Shown here: in pieces, positions 1 through 9,192 of the stretch
Position numbering within the stretch: position 1 is the first letter of the stretch
Layout: the number at the start of each line of letters is the position of its first letter
NCBI GenBank assembly: GCA_028824125.1
Contig: JAPPES010000158.1
Location: 109,333-173,332, forward strand
Origin: Candidatus Poribacteria bacterium
GTDB taxonomy: Bacteria > Poribacteria > WGA-4E > WGA-3G
DNA length: 64,000 nt
Direction: 5' to 3'
Notes under the pieces: model-generated
Seen by the model: the letters and a program-made list of their open reading frames with translations, nothing else
Database searches by the model: none
What the model was told of the DNA's origin: nothing
Made by a program: the position numbers and the translations under genes

Positions 1-198
1 ACAATTCAAGAAATTACGGCAGCATTGCCGAACCTGAGCACCGAGGAACTACTACGTATTGAACAAGCTATTCATAATTTATATCGGACTCGTGATATTC
101 ACATTATCTATGATGATGACTACGGTATCTGGACAGAACAGGATCAGATTTCAGTGGCAGCGGAGGTTTTTGAACTGTTTAATAGATCAGATAATTAA
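1..198 (+). CDS. C-terminal part of an unrecognised protein (5' end outside window)
   Basis: Frame 1 is open from the first base to the TAA at 196-198 and gives 65 residues. The visible tail includes LSTEELLRIEQAIHNLYRTR, which looks helical and coiled, then an acidic IYDDDYG stretch and a C-terminal EVFELFNRSDN. I do not recognise a family. It ends only 6 bases before the argH start, so it is probably co-transcribed with argH. Whether it is a longer enzyme or a small protein cannot be told from this fragment. Confidence 0.6.
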   Translation, partial: TIQEITAALPNLSTEELLRIEQAIHNLYRTRDIHIIYDDDYGIWTEQDQISVAAEVFELFNRSDN

Positions 199-204
199 AG
201 GAAT

Positions 205-1719
205 ATGAAAACCCCGCAAAAAACGCTTTGGGGCGGACGTTTTAGCACCAGCCTTACCTCAGAAACAGTAGCATTCACGCACTCCATTGAAGCAGATACC
301 CGCCTCATCGGATACGATATCTGGGGGAGTCAAGCACATGCGATTATGCTTGCACGGCAAGGAATTATTTCCGATACTGATTTACGAGAAATTTTGCGCT
401 GGCTCCGTAAAGCAGAAAAGGATTATCAAAACGGAGACTTCACACTTGATCCGAACAAAGAAGATGTGCACATGAACGTTGAGTCATATCTGATTGAGAA
501 CGCTGGACGTGAATTCGGAGGCAAACTCCATACAGCACGATCTCGCAACGATCAGGTACTTGTAGATGCGCACCTTTATATTCGAGAAGAGATTCTCAAT
601 ATCCAGCGCGGTATCTCAACATTGTGTGATACGTTCTTAAGTATTGCAAAAGAGCATGTTGACACTGTCATGCCCGGTTATACACATACACAGCATGCCC
701 AACCAATCAGTCTCGGATTTTGGGCAACTGCATACATTAGCATGTTTTTACGAGACCAGAAACGGCTGCAAGCTGCTTACGAACTTGCCAATATGAACCC
801 ACTTGGTGCGTGCGCCTTAGCTGGCACAACCTTCCCAATTGACCGACATCTAACAACGAAACTGCTCGGTTTTGACACCCCACATGAACATGCACTTGAT
901 GTGATTAGCAGTAGAGATTTTATAGCAGAAACCCTTTTTGCGCTGTCGCTTGTGATGGCAAATCTATCGCGGATTAGCGAAGAATTGGTTTATTGGACAA
1001 CTTACGAATTTGGGATAGCAGTACTTGATGATGTTTATAGTTCAGGAAGTTCCATCATGCCGCAGAAGAAGAACCCGGACATTGCGGAACTTACACGGGG
1101 CCGCACAGGCCGCGTCTACGGCGCACTGTTGGACCTATTGACAAATCTCAAAGGATTACCGATGGGATATAACCGCGATTTTCAGGAGGACAAACCTCCC
1201 TTATGGGAAGCGTTTGATATTGTAAAAGCATGCCTCGGTGTCTTACCGCAGCTCCTCAGCACGGCAGAATTCAAAACTGAACGAATGGCGGAATTGACAA
1301 ATGCTAACTTCGCGACAGCAACAGAGTTAGCAAATTATCTGGTTAAGGAATATCAAGTTAGTTTTCGTGAATCTCACGAGATTGTCGGTTGGCTTGTGGG
1401 ACAACTGGTTCAGCAGGAAAAAACGTTCACTGATTGGGAATTAACGCAAGCACTTTTGAAACAAAAAGATATTGACATACCAATTTCACAACTGAAACAG
1501 ATTCTGGATGCAGAATTGGCGCTTCAGAATAATCAAAGTCTCGGTGGCACATCACCTGCTGAGGTGAGTAGAATGATAGAGCGTTTTGAAGAACAGCTGA
1601 GCGAAATTGCGATGTATATTTATACTTGTCAGACGCAAATTGAAGATGCACATAAAGAGACACTACGTATCATTGATGAAGTTTTGGGCAATTCAACTGT
1701 TCCTACAGAAGGAGAGTGA
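205..1719 (+). CDS. argH: argininosuccinate lyase
   Basis: Last step of arginine biosynthesis: argininosuccinate to arginine plus fumarate, in the cytoplasm as a homotetramer. The protein (504 aa) starts with the family opening LWGGRF at residues 9-14. It carries the HTARSRNDQ block near residue 110 and the fumarase/aspartase superfamily signature SSIMPQKKNPD near residue 285, which forms the mobile catalytic loop. It is slightly longer than the usual 450-470 aa because of an extended C-terminal tail. AAAGGA lies just upstream of the ATG with short spacing; the conserved N-terminus still fixes this start. The stop overlaps the next reading frame, so it is translationally close to pyrF. Confidence 0.96.
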   Translation: MKTPQKTLWGGRFSTSLTSETVAFTHSIEADTRLIGYDIWGSQAHAIMLARQGIISDTDLREILRWLRKAEKDYQNGDFTLDPNKEDVHMNVESYLIENAGREFGGKLHTARSRNDQVLVDAHLYIREEILNIQRGISTLCDTFLSIAKEHVDTVMPGYTHTQHAQPISLGFWATAYISMFLRDQKRLQAAYELANMNPLGACALAGTTFPIDRHLTTKLLGFDTPHEHALDVISSRDFIAETLFALSLVMANLSRISEELVYWTTYEFGIAVLDDVYSSGSSIMPQKKNPDIAELTRGRTGRVYGALLDLLTNLKGLPMGYNRDFQEDKPPLWEAFDIVKACLGVLPQLLSTAEFKTERMAELTNANFATATELANYLVKEYQVSFRESHEIVGWLVGQLVQQEKTFTDWELTQALLKQKDIDIPISQLKQILDAELALQNNQSLGGTSPAEVSRMIERFEEQLSEIAMYIYTCQTQIEDAHKETLRIIDEVLGNSTVPTEGE

Positions 1720-1721
1720 AA

Positions 1722-2435
1722 TTGAAAGACAAATTAATTGTCGCATTGGATACGGATGATGGTGAAGAAATTAACTGGCTATCTGGAACGCTTATGGATA
1801 TAGTCGGTTGGTTTAAGATGGGCTTTCAGGCGTTCAGTGAGCTTGGAATAGAAGCTTTTCCATGGTTCGATCAGAACGGATATAAAGTCTTTGTTGACCT
1901 GAAATTTCACGACATCCCGAACACAGTAGCGCGCGATGTCGGCACAATGACAAAACAGGGCGCACACATGATCAACATGCATGCATCGGGTGGATTTGAG
2001 ATGATGCAAGCTGCAAGATTCAGTGCTGATGAAGCTTCGGACGATTCAGGAATTCCGAAGCCAATCCTTCTCGGTGTGACTATTCTGACGAGCATTGATG
2101 AAACCGGATTTCAGCAAAATTTCGGTTCAGAACGGCAACTTACAGACCAAGTAGTCTATCTCGCACAATTAGCACAGGCAGCCGGATTGGACGGTGTTGT
2201 CGCATCGCCATTGGAAATTGAACCGATACGGAAAGCATGTGGTAATAACTTTTTGGTTGTCACACCAGGTATCCGACCAAAATGGGCAGACCCAGGAGAT
2301 CAGAGGCGTATTACAACACCAGCAGAGGCAATTAATCGTGGGGCAGATTTTATCGTTGTCGGCAGACCTATTATTGAAGCGGAGGATCCGTTAGAGGCTG
2401 CAAGAAAAATTTTGGACGAAATGAGAGGAATGTAA
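1722..2435 (+). CDS. pyrF: orotidine 5'-phosphate decarboxylase
   Basis: Decarboxylates OMP to UMP, the last step of de novo pyrimidine synthesis. The protein has the type-1 hallmark DLKFHDIPNTV near residue 60, containing the catalytic Asp-Lys-Asp set, then TPGIRP and the C-terminal VVGRPI phosphate-binding loop. Start choice: a GTG at 1716 overlaps the argH stop, but the AAGGAG at 1708-1713 is only two bases from it. The same site is about 8 bases from the TTG at 1722, so TTG is preferred (237 aa); the GTG version would be 239 aa. Either way translation is coupled to argH, and a sulfatase-like gene follows after 4 bases. Confidence 0.93.
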   Translation: MKDKLIVALDTDDGEEINWLSGTLMDIVGWFKMGFQAFSELGIEAFPWFDQNGYKVFVDLKFHDIPNTVARDVGTMTKQGAHMINMHASGGFEMMQAARFSADEASDDSGIPKPILLGVTILTSIDETGFQQNFGSERQLTDQVVYLAQLAQAAGLDGVVASPLEIEPIRKACGNNFLVVTPGIRPKWADPGDQRRITTPAEAINRGADFIVVGRPIIEAEDPLEAARKILDEMRGM

Positions 2436-2439
2436 CATT

Positions 2440-3876
2440 ATGAATATTGTTTGTATCTGTTTAGACACTTTTCGAGCGGACATCATTGGCGAAGGCAAAA
2501 AATTTAGTCACGTGCAAACACCAAATCTTGACGCGTTTGCATCAGAAAGTGTCCGTTTCACACGCGCATTTGGTGAAGGACAACCGACGCTGCAAATACG
2601 CCGTGGCAACTTTACGGGAATGCGGAGTTTTCCGTGGAAATATAACTTTGATCGACGTGGACATTGGCATCACGCCCCCGGTTGGCACAAGATTCCACCG
2701 GAACAGGACACAATTGCTGAGGTGCTGTTAGAACGGGGTTATCTGACTGCTCTCATAGCAGATACGTACCACATGTTCAAACCGACAATGAATTTCTCAC
2801 GCGGGTTTGCACATTTTGATTTCATTCGTGGACAAGAATCGGATAACTGGCACAGTGGCGATCCAAGACTGATTGAGGACCTACTCCGCAACCATGTTCG
2901 TGAACCAATCAATTGGAAACGACATGCAGGCCTTGTGAATTACCTATTGTCGCAACGACATCGCCAATCGGAAGATGATTACAGTTGTGCGCGTGTGTTC
3001 CGTGCTGCAGCCGATTGGCTTCAAGATAATCACACCGTGGGGCCGTTCTTTTTATGGGTGGATAGTTTCGATCCGCATGAACCTTGGGACCCGCCGAAAT
3101 CTTACGCAGATATTTATTTTCCAGACTATTCTGGCAAGGATTTTATCACACCCGGCAGTGCGGGTGAAGGCGGTGGACCTACCGAAGAGGAGCGCGATCG
3201 AATTGAAGCACTCTACCTTGGTGAAGTGACATTCGTTGATAAGTGGGTCGGTGTATTATTGGATAAAATTGAGCAGTTAAATATCCGTGATGAGACGCTT
3301 ATTGTGGTGATGTCTGACCACGGCACGCAGCTTCGCGATCACGGGAGTTTTGGAAAGGGTGCAAACAAGTTACATCCATTCAATACACAACTAAATCTGA
3401 TGATTCGACATCCAGAGGGACCGCACGACAAGGACATTTCTGCGTTTGTGCAAAACCATGATTTGATGCCGACGCTGTTAAATCTTGTTGGTATTCCTTG
3501 CGGTTGGACTGACGGTGAAAATATGTGGCAACTTGTTACACAGGAAAAAGCGTCCCTCCGCGAACGGATTATCAATGGGTGGGCAGGTTTTACAACGGGC
3601 AATGCTGTGGGACGCGTGAGCGTGCGTGACAACCGCTGGAATTTCTGTACTTCGGTAGGCTATAAAGACGAAAAAGGCGATCAACTCTTTGATGTTAGGA
3701 ATGATCCTGAAGAAAAAACGAATGTTGCGAGCGATCATCCGGAAGTTGTCGCTGATCGACGGCGCGATGTTGAGGCATTGATCGGACAACCGTTGCCAGG
3801 ACATTTCATTGAAGTGTGTGATCCTGGGCATGCACCGATGCGGGTATGGCTGCAGAAGAAGTTGGCGGAGATGTAA
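2440..3876 (+). CDS. sulfatase-fold hydrolase lacking the formylglycine Cys/Ser
   Basis: Alkaline-phosphatase/sulfatase fold, 478 aa, with no signal peptide seen. Metal-site motifs are present: an N-terminal LDTFRAD (Asp9), SFDPHEPWDPP mid-protein, and MSDHGTQLRDHG around residue 293. The usual sulfatase signature is (C/S)xPxR followed by four residues and TG. The aligned segment here is TLQIRRGNFTG (T50 to G60), so a Thr sits where the Cys or Ser that becomes formylglycine should be, and Gln replaces Pro. Such a protein could not be matured by the normal route. A Thr nucleophile as in phosphodiesterases of the same superfamily is an alternative. Tight spacing puts it in the argH-pyrF transcription unit; the substrate is unknown. 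Confidence 0.85.
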   Translation: MNIVCICLDTFRADIIGEGKKFSHVQTPNLDAFASESVRFTRAFGEGQPTLQIRRGNFTGMRSFPWKYNFDRRGHWHHAPGWHKIPPEQDTIAEVLLERGYLTALIADTYHMFKPTMNFSRGFAHFDFIRGQESDNWHSGDPRLIEDLLRNHVREPINWKRHAGLVNYLLSQRHRQSEDDYSCARVFRAAADWLQDNHTVGPFFLWVDSFDPHEPWDPPKSYADIYFPDYSGKDFITPGSAGEGGGPTEEERDRIEALYLGEVTFVDKWVGVLLDKIEQLNIRDETLIVVMSDHGTQLRDHGSFGKGANKLHPFNTQLNLMIRHPEGPHDKDISAFVQNHDLMPTLLNLVGIPCGWTDGENMWQLVTQEKASLRERIINGWAGFTTGNAVGRVSVRDNRWNFCTSVGYKDEKGDQLFDVRNDPEEKTNVASDHPEVVADRRRDVEALIGQPLPGHFIEVCDPGHAPMRVWLQKKLAEM

Positions 3877-3917
3877 AATAGAAGGCGAAGACATCTATCC
3901 TTGCACTAAGGTTTGTT

Positions 3918-5906
3918 CTAATCGTTTATTATCCGTTTTTTAACCTTCTCCCAATCCCAGATTAAGATTTCACCAGATTCACTTCCGCTTATAAGCATGT
4001 TGTTTTCCGTAGACAACTTGAGTAAACTTGTGTAGTCCTCGTTGATTGTTATAAGTCGATCCGTATGCAGGTCATACAATTTTAAACCGTCACTAGCAGC
4101 GATAATAAGTATGTTGTTGTCAGGTGTAAAAGTCAATGCCTGTATAATTGCATTTTGATGTTGTTTAATGTGTTTAAGTTGCGTACCAGACTGGACATGC
4201 CATAGAAAAAGTTCATAACTTCCACTTGCTAATACTTGATTATTCGGAGAAAACGCAAAACAGTTCACTCGCCAACTATGTCCTGTAAGTGTATGCATCG
4301 TTTTACCATCTGCCACATTCCAAATACGAAACATTTGGTCTCTACCCCCAGTGGCAAGCCTTGTGCTATCAGGTGAAAATGCCAATGCCCAGACATTTTC
4401 CGTATGTTCTTTAGCAGTGAACTGATGCTGAAGTGATCTTGAATTATCACTTAAACTCCAGACGTGAACTGCATGATCCTCACCACCAGCAGCCAACATA
4501 GCTCCATCTAAGGAAAACGCGAATCTAACGTTCAAACCTGCTCTCGGATATCCTTCTAAGGTAAACGAAGAAACCCTCTGTGGAGGATCAGTTTCAATAT
4601 TCCATAAAGAACAGTTACCAGAAACATTGTGTGTAGCAAGCGTTTTACCATCTGGTGAGATTACCATGTGCCCTCCATGTAACCCTCTTGAAAAGACGGT
4701 AGACAGCAGTTTACCTGTGTTGACATCCCATTGGCGCTGCTGAAATACTCCAGGAGGATTGTATGGCTGATTCAAAGTTGTAAGTGTACCCCCAGTTTCA
4801 GAGAGCTCAATAGCTCTGACACCTTCAAGGTGACCACTAATTGTATACACTTCGTTTCCGGTAGCGGTATCCCACGCAGTAATAGTTCCATCTTTGCTAC
4901 CTGAAAGCATCATTGTTTCGTCAGGGGAAAAGGCAAATCGGTAAATATAATCTTTATGTTTTTTTAAATCTATAATGTTTTGATACTTACCGATGGAATA
5001 GTTCCGCTGTTGCCCTTCACCAGTCGTATAATGCCACAAGCGAATACCATCACGATGTCCACTTGCAAGAAATTTTCCCTTCGGTGAAAATACCATCGAA
5101 TAGGTTGAAGTGCCACGCCTCCACTTCAATGTTGACTTTAGCAAACCTGTTTCAGGATCCCACATACGAATTGATTCATATTCATCACCGCTCACTATTG
5201 TCTTACTATCCGAAGTAAAAGCGAGGGATTTGATCCATCGTGTATGTCCAGTTAGCGTATGTAGTTGTTTCCCATTGGCTGCATCGTATATTTCTATTTG
5301 AAAATTTCTATTTTGCCAATCCTCGGATGAGACTGCCAGAAAACGTCTATCTGGAGACAATTCTACCAACCTGGTTGTATCCCAACTTCTTTCATTTAAT
5401 TTTGTATCTGTAACAAGCATGTGTGTATTGTTAGCTCCCAATTCCCACACATGAACACGTCCAAAATATCCAGCACAAGCAAGTATTGTCCCATCTTTTG
5501 AAAAGAACAGTGAAGATATTCCAACAGGTGAGGGTAAAGTTGTAATAACTTTTCCTTCTGTGATGTCCCATAGTTGCACCTTGCCCTGTCCTGACATGCC
5601 GGTGGCACATGCAAGTGTGTTCCCATCTGGTGAAATTGCAACTTTACCAAAACCCTGTCCAGGTTGTTTAAGAAAGGCAACTTCTATACCTGATTCTGCA
5701 TCATAAATCCAGATGCCGATATTGGTAGTGACAACAAATTGGGTGCCGTCTGGTGTAAAAGTGATGTCATTTGCCCTTCCTTTGCCGATACGCATTTTCG
5801 CGCCTTCAGGTAAATGCAATTGTGTGTTATCTTGGGCTAATCCGTTTGATGCAAACTGGCTTGCAATTAGGAAAAAGAAAATGGAAAATAGTAACGCCTT
5901 TTTCAT
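3918..5906 (-). CDS. secreted WD40 double-propeller protein
   Basis: 662 aa. Residues 1-25 form a Sec signal peptide (KK, hydrophobic core, then GLAQD). The rest is WD40 repeats: I count 14 blade-closing motifs, from IWIYD and VQLWD through FRIWN to the final ILIWDWEKV, enough for two seven-bladed propellers. After the signal the protein opens with LPEGAKMRIGKG, the same opening as the sigma-WD40 fusions at 46-56 kb. An excellent AAAGGAGG lies before the ATG on this strand. It follows the paralogue at 5973-8024 by 66 bases, so the two are a tandem duplication and probably one transcript. Likely a periplasmic or surface binding scaffold; no catalytic motif is seen. Confidence 0.88.
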   Translation of the reverse strand: MKKALLFSIFFFLIASQFASNGLAQDNTQLHLPEGAKMRIGKGRANDITFTPDGTQFVVTTNIGIWIYDAESGIEVAFLKQPGQGFGKVAISPDGNTLACATGMSGQGKVQLWDITEGKVITTLPSPVGISSLFFSKDGTILACAGYFGRVHVWELGANNTHMLVTDTKLNERSWDTTRLVELSPDRRFLAVSSEDWQNRNFQIEIYDAANGKQLHTLTGHTRWIKSLAFTSDSKTIVSGDEYESIRMWDPETGLLKSTLKWRRGTSTYSMVFSPKGKFLASGHRDGIRLWHYTTGEGQQRNYSIGKYQNIIDLKKHKDYIYRFAFSPDETMMLSGSKDGTITAWDTATGNEVYTISGHLEGVRAIELSETGGTLTTLNQPYNPPGVFQQRQWDVNTGKLLSTVFSRGLHGGHMVISPDGKTLATHNVSGNCSLWNIETDPPQRVSSFTLEGYPRAGLNVRFAFSLDGAMLAAGGEDHAVHVWSLSDNSRSLQHQFTAKEHTENVWALAFSPDSTRLATGGRDQMFRIWNVADGKTMHTLTGHSWRVNCFAFSPNNQVLASGSYELFLWHVQSGTQLKHIKQHQNAIIQALTFTPDNNILIIAASDGLKLYDLHTDRLITINEDYTSLLKLSTENNMLISGSESGEILIWDWEKVKKRIIND

Positions 5907-5972
5907 TTACAGCCTCCTTTTATAGTATTGATTTAACGAAATACTCTTTGAGAAGATTGATAGGACTTTTTG

Positions 5973-8024
5973 TTACCGAACAGATGAGATTTTTTCCCAA
6001 TCCCACAGTAAAACTGTACCATCCCTGCTTCCACTGGCAAGAATTTTGCCGTTAGACGAGAATTCCAATGCCGACACTCCCCATGTATGGCCCTTAAAAA
6101 ATGGAATAGGGTTTTCTCCCTTCGTGATGGAATTCTTCAATCCGCTAAGCATTGACGATAACGAATTTACAAGTGGCAAATTGTGATTAATGTCTATGTT
6201 CCATAGATGAATCGTCCCATCCCATTTGCCAATTAGTAACGTTTTGCCATCCGGAGCAAATTGTAAAGTTTCTACTCCATTTTGGTTTCTGAGAATAGTA
6301 ACCTGAGTAGCCTCAGCTGTGTTCCATAGACGAATTGTAGAGTCATTACTTGCAGATACGAGAATTTTTCCGTCAGGTGAAAATGCTAACGCCCTAACTC
6401 TATTTCTATGTTTTGTTATGGTGTGTAATGGTGTCCCGTCAATCATGTTCCACACACGAATTGTAGTCTTCCGGCTTGTAGCGTTCCAACTGGCGGAAGC
6501 CAGAGTTTTTCCATCAAGTGAAAACGCTAATCTGCTAATTGGTGCAGTATGCCCTTTAAGTGTGAATTGAGGCATGTTCATATCGGAATTGGTGGTATCC
6601 CAAACTCGAACAAGGGCATCCTTACCACCACTTGCAACGATCTTACCATCTGATGAAATTGTCAATTGGTTATATGGATCCCTTGTCGGTTGTCCTTTTA
6701 AAATAGTGATCGGCTGTTTGGTTTTAACATCCCATACATCTAAAGAACCATCCCAATTATTGTTAACGACAGTTTTACCGTCAAGTGAAATTGTACCACT
6801 GCTCCTGATATCTAAGTATTCAGTAAACAGTTGTTCCGCCAGATTAATATCCCATTGTTGTATTCGGATGTTTCCCGAACCTGAATAGCTGGTGAGTACA
6901 TTGGTAAGCGCACCATCTACCTTGGAAAACTTAAGCCTCTTTATGGAACTCGGATGTTTTGTCAAACTGAACCCTTGGTCCCAGGTAATAGTGTTCCACA
7001 CCCTGATTGTACCATTACTACTGACAGCAAGCAGCGCGGTTTCGTCTGGTGAAAACGCCAACTTATGAATATCACTTTTACCTTTATTGAGTATTAGCTG
7101 GCGATTATCTTTGTCAAAGGCCAAAGTCCATGGTGGCTTTCGTTCAATTGCTTTATTCCACAACCGCACACCATCCTGATGTGCGGTCGCGAAGAACTTA
7201 CCTTTTGGTGAAAAAGCTGATGTAATAAATCCACTATTAGTATATCGAATAGAAGTTTCCGGACGTTCACTAAATTCCAAATTTGCAAATCGAATAGCTC
7301 CGATGTCACCGCTGCTTGCAAGGATTTTACTATCAGGTGAAAACACAAGTCCTGTCCTATGTCTATCGTTACTGGTTACAGATATTAGGTACTTCCCAGT
7401 TTTAATGTTCCACACTCGAAATTTATATGCTCCCTGGGCAAAAAATACTGCAGCCAATAACTGTCCATCTGGAGAGACCGCAACCGACTTGAACTCTGAA
7501 TCTTTTAGATACTCCGAACCAAACTTCATATCCTCAAATTCCATTTGTGTTTTTTCGACATCAAAATTCCATACGCGAATCTGTCCCTTGTTTCCAACAC
7601 AAGTGAGTTTTGTTCCATCCGTCGAGAAAAATAAGATTTCGATTCTGGCGGGGGCGGCTAAAGTCATAAAAGGTTTTTCTGCATCTATATCCCACAGTTG
7701 CACCTCATCCCATGATGCGCCGGCGATCGTGTTACCATCAGGTGAGAATGTAAGCATGTTGATTGGCTTGCTTGGTGTTCTTAGTAACTTGATATCTTTA
7801 CCTGAGAGTGCATCATATATCCAAATTCCTATAGGTGTAGCGACAGCAAACTGAGATCCATCTGGAAAATATTTGATGTCGTAAACTAATCCTCTGCCGA
7901 GACGCGCGATCGCTCCTTCGGGTAAATGCCACCGGGTTGTGTAATCTTGTGCAAGGCTTGCATCTAATGTAAACAAGTTTACAATCAACAAAAGTACGGT
8001 ATAGAAAAGTAACATCTTTTTCAT
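5973..8024 (-). CDS. secreted WD40 double-propeller protein
   Basis: 683 aa, paralogue of its downstream neighbour. A signal peptide covers residues 1-25 (KKMLLFYTVLLLIVNLF, then SLAQD). The mature part opens LPEGAIARLGRG and shows 14 WD-type strand-d motifs ending in VLLWDWEKI, consistent with two seven-bladed propellers. AAAAGGAGT precedes the ATG at good spacing. It is the first gene of a two-gene minus-strand unit and is divergent from the isomerase at 8268; the 240 bp between holds a strong plus-strand promoter and an inverted repeat. Probably an exported protein-interaction scaffold; ligand unknown. Confidence 0.88.
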   Translation of the reverse strand: MKKMLLFYTVLLLIVNLFTLDASLAQDYTTRWHLPEGAIARLGRGLVYDIKYFPDGSQFAVATPIGIWIYDALSGKDIKLLRTPSKPINMLTFSPDGNTIAGASWDEVQLWDIDAEKPFMTLAAPARIEILFFSTDGTKLTCVGNKGQIRVWNFDVEKTQMEFEDMKFGSEYLKDSEFKSVAVSPDGQLLAAVFFAQGAYKFRVWNIKTGKYLISVTSNDRHRTGLVFSPDSKILASSGDIGAIRFANLEFSERPETSIRYTNSGFITSAFSPKGKFFATAHQDGVRLWNKAIERKPPWTLAFDKDNRQLILNKGKSDIHKLAFSPDETALLAVSSNGTIRVWNTITWDQGFSLTKHPSSIKRLKFSKVDGALTNVLTSYSGSGNIRIQQWDINLAEQLFTEYLDIRSSGTISLDGKTVVNNNWDGSLDVWDVKTKQPITILKGQPTRDPYNQLTISSDGKIVASGGKDALVRVWDTTNSDMNMPQFTLKGHTAPISRLAFSLDGKTLASASWNATSRKTTIRVWNMIDGTPLHTITKHRNRVRALAFSPDGKILVSASNDSTIRLWNTAEATQVTILRNQNGVETLQFAPDGKTLLIGKWDGTIHLWNIDINHNLPLVNSLSSMLSGLKNSITKGENPIPFFKGHTWGVSALEFSSNGKILASGSRDGTVLLWDWEKISSVR

Positions 8025-8119
8025 TTACAGACTCCTTTTCACAAGATTCATCTCTGAGATGTCTTACTCATTTTTGTGATTAGTTTAGCACGTGAACCCT
8101 CTAAAAACAAGCGGTATTT

Positions 8120-8196
8120 GATCTGATTTACCCAGTTTTTCAGGGTCCATATCTGTTTTTCTTACCATAACAGCAACTGCCGGTAAATCAGGGATC
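8120..8196. repeat. inverted repeat next to a promoter (possible operator)
   Basis: GATCTGATTTACC at 8120-8132 and GGTAAATCAGGGATC at 8182-8196 are inverted copies, differing by a two-base insertion. The right arm ends 8 bases before the -35 box at 8205. The placement between divergent genes fits a regulator site with two half-sites, but the 49-base spacing also allows a chance or relic structure. Confidence 0.35.
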
Positions 8197-8204
8197 AATT
8201 TATC

Positions 8205-8233
8205 TTGACATCTATCCCTCTACTTATTATACT
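8205..8233 (+). promoter_or_regulatory. sigma-70-type promoter of the isomerase gene
   Basis: TTGACA at 8205-8210, a 17-base spacer, and TATACT at 8228-8233. The -35 is a perfect match and the -10 matches 5 of 6. The predicted transcript start is near 8240, between the promoter and the ATG at 8268. This shows that a longer reading frame beginning with the TTG at 8205 is not the real protein start. Confidence 0.8.
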
Positions 8234-8267
8234 ATCACAAAAAACATCGTCCACAGAAGGAGAGATT

Positions 8268-9032
8268 ATGGCAACACAACTTGCAGCACAACTTTATACT
8301 TTACGCGAATTCACCAAAACCGAAGCCGATATTGCAGAAACCATGAAAAAGGTCAAACAACTCGGCTACGACGCTGTCCAATGTTCAGCACTCGGTCCGA
8401 TTGAACCTGAAGCACTGAAAAAGATAATTGACAACGAAGGTATCACGATCTGCGCTACACATACCAGTTATGCTCGGATGCGTGATGAGCCGCAAGCGGT
8501 TATTGATGAGCATAATTTGTGGGGATGCAAACATGCAGCAATAGGCGGTCTCCCCGGTGAATATCGTAGCACAGAAGGTTATGCAAAATTTGCACAAGAA
8601 GCTTCCGAAGTTGCAGCACGGCTTGCTGAAGGTGGCTTAACCTTTTCTTATCACAACCACAGTTTTGAGTTGGAACGTTATAATGGACGCACCGGTCTGC
8701 AAATCTTATATGAAGAGAGCGATCCAAAATATTTTAATAGCGAAATTGATACCTATTGGATTCAGCACGGTGGGGGTGATCCTGCCGAATGGATTCGCAA
8801 ACTGAAAGGACGGGCGCATATTGTCCATCTTAAAGATATGGCAGTCGTAGGAAACTCACAACGGTATGCTGAAGTCGGTGAAGGCAACCTCAATTGGCCA
8901 GCTATCTTGAATGCGTGTGAATACGCTGAAGTTGAATGGTATATTGTTGAGCAAGATTCTTGCTATGAACGCGACCCATTTGAAAGTTTAGGAATCAGCC
9001 TTAAGAACTTGCAAGCGATGGGACTTTCTTAA
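8268..9032 (+). CDS. sugar phosphate isomerase/epimerase (xylose isomerase-like TIM barrel)
   Basis: 254 aa. The AP-endonuclease-2/xylose-isomerase-like fold is recognised from the N-terminal AAQLYTLREF, FSYHNHSFE near the middle, and the metal-binding EIDTYWIQHGG and HIVHLKDM segments (Glu, His and Asp ligands). The C-terminal IVEQDSC and SLKNLQAMG are typical of inositol-catabolism-like isomerases. Start chosen at 8268 because GAAGGAGAG sits 4 bases upstream and a consensus promoter occupies 8205-8233. It stands alone, ends in a strong terminator at 9048-9093, and so is a monocistronic unit. The sugar substrate cannot be named. Confidence 0.9.
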   Translation: MATQLAAQLYTLREFTKTEADIAETMKKVKQLGYDAVQCSALGPIEPEALKKIIDNEGITICATHTSYARMRDEPQAVIDEHNLWGCKHAAIGGLPGEYRSTEGYAKFAQEASEVAARLAEGGLTFSYHNHSFELERYNGRTGLQILYEESDPKYFNSEIDTYWIQHGGGDPAEWIRKLKGRAHIVHLKDMAVVGNSQRYAEVGEGNLNWPAILNACEYAEVEWYIVEQDSCYERDPFESLGISLKNLQAMGLS

Positions 9033-9047
9033 CGCTAAAACCATACA

Positions 9048-9093
9048 AACTTGGCAGAGCATTGAACGATTTTGATGTTCTGCCAAGTTTTTT
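9048..9093 (+). terminator. rho-independent terminator after the isomerase gene
   Basis: An 11-bp perfect stem (AACTTGGCAGA at 9048-9058 with TCTGCCAAGTT at 9079-9089) with a 20-base loop runs into six T residues (9088-9093). It lies 15 bases after the isomerase stop. Confidence 0.85.
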
Positions 9094-9192
9094 GCAATCA
9101 CTTTCAAATGACTTGATAGCGAGATATATTCACCTTGACAACTTCCCTGTTTCATGGCAAAATCCAATCTAAAAAACACAACGGAGAACATA

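Noticed and set aside
8205..8267. Longer N-terminus of the isomerase starting with TTG at 8205
   Set aside because: These codons are the -35 box and spacer of a consensus promoter, and GAAGGAGAG supports ATG 8268.
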